From assembly GCA_949318235.1 (NCBI GenBank), contig OX439133.1, positions 7,258,137 to 7,322,136 of the forward strand: DNA of 64,000 nt. The letters are read 5' to 3'. Source of the DNA: Ecdyonurus torrentis. Its lineage: Eukaryota > Arthropoda > Insecta > Ephemeroptera > Heptageniidae. The position numbers and the translations under genes were made by a program. Shown one piece after another: positions 58,591 through 64,000 of this stretch. Each line of letters begins with the position of its first letter. Within the stretch, counting starts at the first letter, position 1. Below the pieces are notes generated by a model that was not told the DNA's origin, did no database searches, and was given only the letters and a program-made list of their open reading frames with translations.

Positions 58591-58871
58591 TCGATATACT
58601 TTTATATTAATTAATTATAATAGTTGTCATTGCATTTTGAGTGCACAATACACTGCAATTGAGACTACAGAACGGCATTGTTTTATTTACCTTCGCTTCC
58701 CTCTCACTTAATGTTAGAATTTGGCACATATTAGGAACCAGTTAAGGTAGGTTAAAGCATAGGCCAGAGACGGGACCAATAAGAAACGGCCCGTGACATT
58801 GGTGTCGGTTTTTTTAATTTTCAATGCCCTTCCGCTGGTCAAAATTGCAGAATTTGTGTCTCAGATTGCAA

Positions 58872-58905
<34 letters not shown>

Positions 58906-59039
58906 AGTAAAAATATGAATGGTGGTGTTGGTTTTCTTCTGGTTGTGGTGGGAACAGTAGTTAATTTTCCACATTTTTTCCGGCTTCCACCCGAGTGCTG
59001 CGGAACACTTCGAGCAAAGTATTACATATGGGGGGAGGG

Positions 59040-59078
<39 letters not shown>

Positions 59079-59127
59079 AGGGAGTTACCTGATTTGTCTT
59101 CCATGAGGCTGACAAAACAAGAGCTCC

Positions 59128-59425
59128 ATTTTAATAACAACATAGGGTTATCCCTGTTATGTCTGCCGTTTCGGCCGACAAGACAGGTAGTTTAAATATA
59201 TATATATAGATATATATAAAAAAAAAAACGGGAAAGGGGTGGGTTTCATGCTATGTCATCCAATGGTGGTTGACAATGCTTGGGCCCAAACAAATAAATA
59301 AACACATATGGGTATCCCTGCTATGTCAACCAATTATGGCTGACAAAGCTGGCCCAAACAGGGTAGAAATAATGGGTATACCTGTTATGTCAACCAAAGA
59401 TGGTTGACAGGACAGGCGCACAAAA
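59128..59425. repeat. Four degenerate repeats, each with an internal palindrome
   Basis: Units near 59144, 59245, 59310 and 59373 share CCTG(T/C)TATGTC, a hairpin such as GTCAACCA...TGGTTGAC or GTCTGCCGTTTCGGCCGACA, and GGCCCAAAC in two to three of them. Confidence 0.65.
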
Positions 59426-59448
59426 AAAAAAAAAAAAAAAAAAAAAAA

Positions 59449-59585
59449 CATGCGTTTAAAATCACTTTTTTTCTCTCTCTCTCTCTCTCCCGGCGTATAT
59501 AAAAAAGAAAAAAAAAAAAAAAAACAAAGCGTTTAAAATCACTTTTTTTTCTCTCTCTCTCTCTCCCGGCGTATATAGAAATGTG
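59449..59585. repeat. Tandem duplication of a 70-80 bp segment
   Basis: GCGTTTAAAATCAC, (TC)n and CCCGGCGTATATA occur twice, at about 59452 and 59529. Confidence 0.85.
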
Positions 59586-59921
59586 CACGGACAGAAATAA
59601 ATGCGTAGTAATTGTGCTGGCTTATTTTTAACAGAAATTATTCAATACAGCAGAATTTGTGCTGTGCTGCATATTAACTATGTTATATAGCATAAATATT
59701 ATATTGTACAGGTTTATTATTTATGTTGTTCTAATTTAGCGTAAATTGTGTTATAATGACATAATACCAGCTAAAAAAAAAAAAAAAAAAAAAAAAAGGA
59801 AATTTGTTCTTTCCGTGTATACGGCACGAAAATTTCGCGTTGCGTAATCTTATTAAGGCGGTGGGGGACCAATTTAAAAAAAAAAATAACTAAATGAAGG
59901 ACTATATTTTACAATAACTTT

Positions 59922-59980
<59 letters not shown>

Positions 59981-60840
59981 GGGTTGCGATTTTGAGAAAA
60001 CTACTCCTCCGATTTCGGGAAAAATTTAAATGAGAAATAATGGAGATAATTTTACGTGTTTTAAGCCAGATTCATTTTAATCATTTTTTTAAACCGATAA
60101 CCTCATTTGATTAAAATTTTCCGTTCTTATAAATTGTTTTTTTTTTTTTTCACATTTACTTGTTCACTTTAAAATGTAATAACATAAAGGAGTTTTCCTA
60201 AATGTAAATTACGGCGAATATTTAATAATAATTTTTTATTGTAAAAAGGGTTCTCGATTGATGGAATTTTCCCGCGTAAATAAAATTTATAACAAGTACG
60301 TATTATCTTTAAAGTGTGTTGACGCGAAGGGTTATTCTAGATGTAAATTGCGGCTGATATGTCCGTGACACCGCTTTTGAATTTTTAGGGTTCACTCATA
60401 AAGGCATAAACATATTGTATACTCATTTTTTTTGTATCAGTGTAGGAATAAAAATAAGTTAAAAATTAAAATATTAGATACATAAGTATATATATTGTAA
60501 CAAGGGTTAAATGGAGTTTCAGTTTTCTTAAATATAACGTAAAAATGTCCGTTATTTGCACAACAGACATAGAAAAAGCAGATGTTAGAGCATTTTGTTG
60601 TACTTTTGTGATTCTTTTTTTTCTTCCCAGAATTTTATAAGGTTTTGTTTTTTTAATATTAAAGCCCTAGGCCACATACAACAACTAGTGCTTTTAATGA
60701 ATAAATACGAAATACGATCTTTAAAACTACTATCCATTCCTACCGGAACGTTAATGCAGCCACACGATAGGGTGTGAAAATGATTTAAAGTATGCAATTT
60801 CAGTGAAATGTTTTTTTAACGTCAAAAACATGCAAACAAG
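59586..60840. other. Non-coding AT-rich stretch
   Basis: Contains long A runs (59774-59796, 59926-59972) and a G run; nothing else recognised. Confidence 0.4.
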
Positions 60841-60845
60841 AAACT

Positions 60846-61152
60846 ATAGGGTCTATGCGGATGACGTCATATTTATTGCGCTTGGAGGCCATACTGGAGT
60901 AATCAACACCATTGCTCAGCGTAGGACAAACTTCGTTTCAGGCTATTTTTCTTAAGAAATCTGCCAGTTTTTTTTGTCATTGTTATTTTTCTCACGTACT
61001 TGAGATACAAAGTCATCATATTTACAGCATCAATGCGCTCAAAAATATTGTATAGTATTTTAAAATGCCAAAATTTGTAATTTTCCTATGGCACCCATGT
61101 TATTGACTTTTCCAACATGGCGTCTGTTCAATATGAATGAATAGACCTTATA
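60846..61152. mobile_element. Family F MITE
   Basis: Starts TATAGGGTCTATGCGGATGA, with GACGTCAT and TTGCTCAGCGTAGGACAAAC blocks, and ends AATATGAATGAATAGACCTT. Confidence 0.8.
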
Positions 61153-61159
61153 TGACATA

Positions 61160-61385
61160 AATATTATGAAAAGTATGCAATTTAAGTGACTATTCATGTT
61201 TATTACGTCAAAATATACAAAATTAGTATGAAAATGTTGTGCAGGTTAAATTGATCGGAATTTTTTTTTTATAACTCCTACGGAGTTACAGTTGTGTCTG
61301 AGACAAAATAAAGTTACTTATGCAACTCCCATCAAGCGTTTTGTGATATAAATGCGTATATTTTCTCCGGTCTATTCCTTTAATT
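61160..61385. mobile_element. Family G repeat, partial
   Basis: AAATTAGTATGAAAATGTTG, CTACGGAGTTACAGTTGTGT and TCTCCGGTCTATTCCTTTAA blocks. Confidence 0.65.
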
Positions 61386-62008
61386 TTTAAATAAATTTTG
61401 TTTATGTAAAGTTAGTGGATGGAGATATGAAAAGGTAACTGAGTAGTACTAACGTGAAAAATAAATATCTTGTTTTTTAATTTTTTTAAAATCGCCTACG
61501 TTACATTCTTTCTTTTACTCTTAATGCACATTATTATTGTTATTATTCTGTCAGTGTAGAGATTATTAGCATTTAACATTTTTTTTTCTTCTATACGAAA
61601 CCCCTTAAACACGGTACAATGCATAAATTATGTTGTTATTATTTTGTTGTCCATTTTTTTTTACCTCGCACGTTTTTTTTTAATTGTTCATTTAGGTATT
61701 AGCCATTTCTAGATTTATTTTGAAGTGAAAAACTGTACAAATTTTCATTATAGAAGACTGGGAATAATTATCTATCTTCTTATTATTTTTTCTCTTCGAT
61801 TACTTTTCGCGGTTTACCGCGTAAAATATCAGGTTACCTAGTTATTAAACACCTTCCAAACATTAATGGGGGGGCGGGGACACAGTTTAAATTGAGAGCT
61901 TTTGATATTGACCCTCGTGATTTTACATATTTGCCGTAAATAGATTCGTAAGAAAGTTCACTCTGCTCATAGAAATTATAAATTATTTTTTTTAATACCC
62001 TGTAAATT

Positions 62009-62057
<49 letters not shown>

Positions 62058-62555
62058 CGTTCTTCATTTTAAATTTGTAAATGATCTAAAAAATTTAATA
62101 AAATTGGAATAATTTGTTTTAGCTCAAAATTTTCTTACCGGAAATGCGTTCTGGCAGACAAAGTCTTACCAAAGAAACGTTAAAAAAAAAAAATTTGGGA
62201 GGTTGCCAGGCTACAATAAGAATTACGATTTCTTGAAGTTTTGGTCCCATAAGAGCCCGTGCTAATTTAAATTATTATAATCTCTCTTATCAGATGGTCA
62301 CGGATGCTGACATTTTATCGAGGGTAGGCGTATCTTTAGCCTTTAAAATAAATAAAAAAAAAAATCATTTTTTTTTATTTCTAGATACAAGTTAACTAAA
62401 GAGAACCCTTAAGTTTTCACTCACGTGGTAATTGATTTTAAGTAGTTTACCTCTAAGTTTTAGTGAGTAGGCTGAGAAACTGCTCTTGGCGGGCATAATT
62501 TTTTTTTGTAGAAAAAAATACATCTAAGCATAGTAAAAACTTTAATTAAGCCCAT
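61386..62555. other. Non-coding AT-rich stretch
   Basis: No gene recognised. A 41-base A run at about 62013-62053 and several short T runs. Confidence 0.4.
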
Positions 62556-62559
62556 TTTC

Positions 62560-62757
62560 TTTGACACATCGGTTAATTTTGTCTTTTTTTTTCTCACATA
62601 TTTAGGATACTAATTTAACATATTTACAACATCAATGCTCTCAAACCATTGCATAGTGGTACTTAAACTGGTTTTATTTTTTTTTCTTCGCCACCCATGT
62701 GACTGATTTATCCAACATGAATGTTCTTTACATGAATGAATAGGCTATATACCAACT
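62560..62757. mobile_element. Family F MITE, diverged
   Basis: CATCAATGCTCTCAAA, TTAAACTGG and ACATGAATGAATAGGC blocks remain. Confidence 0.55.
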
Positions 62758-62759
62758 GC

Positions 62760-63930
62760 AGTTTCTAACATAATTTGTACTGAATTATTCTCAACGTCAC
62801 CTTGGATCAAGTAAGATTCCGGTGTTGGTGTCACAAAAGATTAAAGTGGGGGGCTATGTCAGAGGTCTGGCATCGCACGAAACATACCTGTCAAGCGTTC
62901 CTACGACGCTGCCTGCGTATTATTTATGCGTTTGTAGGTATATTTTGCATTCAAATTTATATGTTCTAATAAAATATATTATGTGTGTTTTTTAATAGTT
63001 AAAAAAGAATAATAATAATATACAAACCGAATGGATACCATTTCATGGCTGGGATTACGAAATAAAGAGAGAGAAAGAGATAACGGAAATAAACAGAAAT
63101 AACCGTGTATAACGCACGGACAAATCTAGTACGGTACTAGTTAATAATGATAAGCGCATGGCAATTACGTATTACGTCTTTCGCGTAAGGTCGTTTAACA
63201 CCTCGTTTTGGGTGTCCTGTTTTGGTGACTAGTGTTTCAAAGTTACCTGAAGTGAAGATTAAAAGCTGAGTTAATGCAAGAAGAGCGAAGAATGAAGTAA
63301 TTTCCTTTCATCTTACCCTTCATCCATTCCTAGTAATTAGGGCTCGCATGTCTGGAGCCAGTAGTTAGTTTTTGTGTGTGTTTTGTTTAGGTTGGGACTA
63401 ACCTACTTTAGTTATGCTAAATTTTGTATCTTAATTGTAAAATTAAAATAATATAGTTAATATGGGTCTATGCAACAGGTAGTATGATAGTTTATTAATA
63501 TAAGTTAAGATTTATCTATAATTCTAGTTAGTTATTAGTTGCTGGACAGGCTCTGGCTAATTTTAAGGCCTAATTTAGTATAGTTATAGTAATAAGTATA
63601 TTTTGTGTGAATGAGGCCTGTTGCAATCTAACATCGAACCAAGCTATATTTTGCAAGTTTTTTTTTGGTAAAATTTACATAGCTTACATTTGGTTAGTCA
63701 CAATAACACATCTTATCAAGTGTAAACACATTTATTAGGAAAAACTAACGAAAGGACAAAACATTGCGCTTTGTCTTTAACCCTTCGCCCTATTTCGTCA
63801 TTTCTTGCAACAACAAAGCAAGGTCAAAAGCTCAAAGGCTACTTTAAATGCAGTTTGTACCAGGGGTAAGTAAATTTGAAAGGGTGGGAGACAAATGATA
63901 AGAAGAAATAAGAGAAGGGGTAAGCAATTT
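62760..63930. other. Intergenic region before the right-end promoter
   Basis: Less AT-rich than its surroundings in places; no coding frame, repeat family or RNA recognised. Confidence 0.35.
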
Positions 63931-63932
63931 AG

Positions 63933-63969
63933 TATAAAAGAGCAGAGCTCTCTCAAACTATCATCAGTT
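63933..63969 (+). promoter_or_regulatory. Core promoter at the right edge
   Basis: TATAAAAG at 63933 and ATCATCAGTTCTG with TCAGTT at 63964, about 32 bp apart. It probably starts a gene, or an LTR transcript, that lies beyond the window. Confidence 0.55.
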
Positions 63970-64000
63970 CTGTCTGACTCTTGAGTTGAGCACAGCTCTC

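Larger units (their letters stand above)
55191..64000 (+). repeat. Tandem duplication unit 3 (incomplete in window)
   Basis: Kazal exon copy (about 55345), promoter and first exon block (56390-56556) and ZAD exon (57917) are spaced as in units 1 and 2. No zinc-finger exon follows within the remaining 6 kb. Confidence 0.65.

Noticed and set aside
63860..64000. Right-end LTR of a retrotransposon
   Set aside because: The TATA and initiator would fit an LTR, but no terminal TG...CA, primer site or second copy is visible in the window, so only a core promoter is annotated.

Overview
The window is nuclear DNA from an AT-rich animal genome, most likely an arthropod. The evidence is spliced genes with GT-AG introns, TATA boxes followed by TCAGT-type initiators, zinc-finger proteins with a ZAD-like N-terminal domain (a mainly arthropod arrangement), very long microsatellites, and dense miniature transposons. 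The species cannot be fixed from sequence alone. There is no bacterial, viral or CRISPR content.

Layout. (1) 1-7.7 kb: a seven-exon secreted chymotrypsin-fold gene on the + strand. Its catalytic serine is replaced by Asp (GDDGG), so it encodes a serine protease homologue. (2) 8.4-14.5 kb and 20.2-29.1 kb: two paralogous six-exon C-type lectin genes on the - strand, with matching exon sizes including a 28-nt microexon. Between them, ending on the second lectin's stop codon, is a 4.1-kb foldback palindrome (16150-20253). (3) 31.0-33.1 kb: a three-exon secreted Kazal-like inhibitor gene on the + strand. (4) From about 32.9 kb to the end: a tandem duplication with a period near 11 kb. Each unit starts with a copy of the last Kazal exon (only the first is functional) and continues into a ZAD/C2H2 zinc-finger gene. 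Unit 1 has 14 fingers. Unit 2 has 19 finger-like repeats. Unit 3 shows only the first ZAD exon before the window ends. A complete RTE-like non-LTR retrotransposon (52000-55168) sits in unit 2; the paralogous site in unit 1 is empty and defines its ends. (5) 58-64 kb: no recognisable coding gene, simple repeats, MITE copies, and a core promoter at the extreme right end.

Much of the rest is non-autonomous DNA transposons: TA-flanked Tc1/mariner-like MITEs, TTAA-flanked foldbacks, hAT-like elements, and one very common family (about 12 copies). Many are nested. Several families carry the palindrome GACGTC. Unusual items are a tRNA-like gene held inside a TTAA-flanked inverted-repeat element, a 5S-rRNA-derived SINE, about 860 bp of uninterrupted (CGAA)n, and about 520 bp of (GAAA)n.

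The first four genes (protease homologue, two lectins, Kazal inhibitor) encode small secreted proteins of types common in arthropod haemolymph, gut or secretions. A shared role in immunity or secretion is an inference from family and neighbourhood only. Splice sites were assigned by reading; none is confirmed by transcripts.
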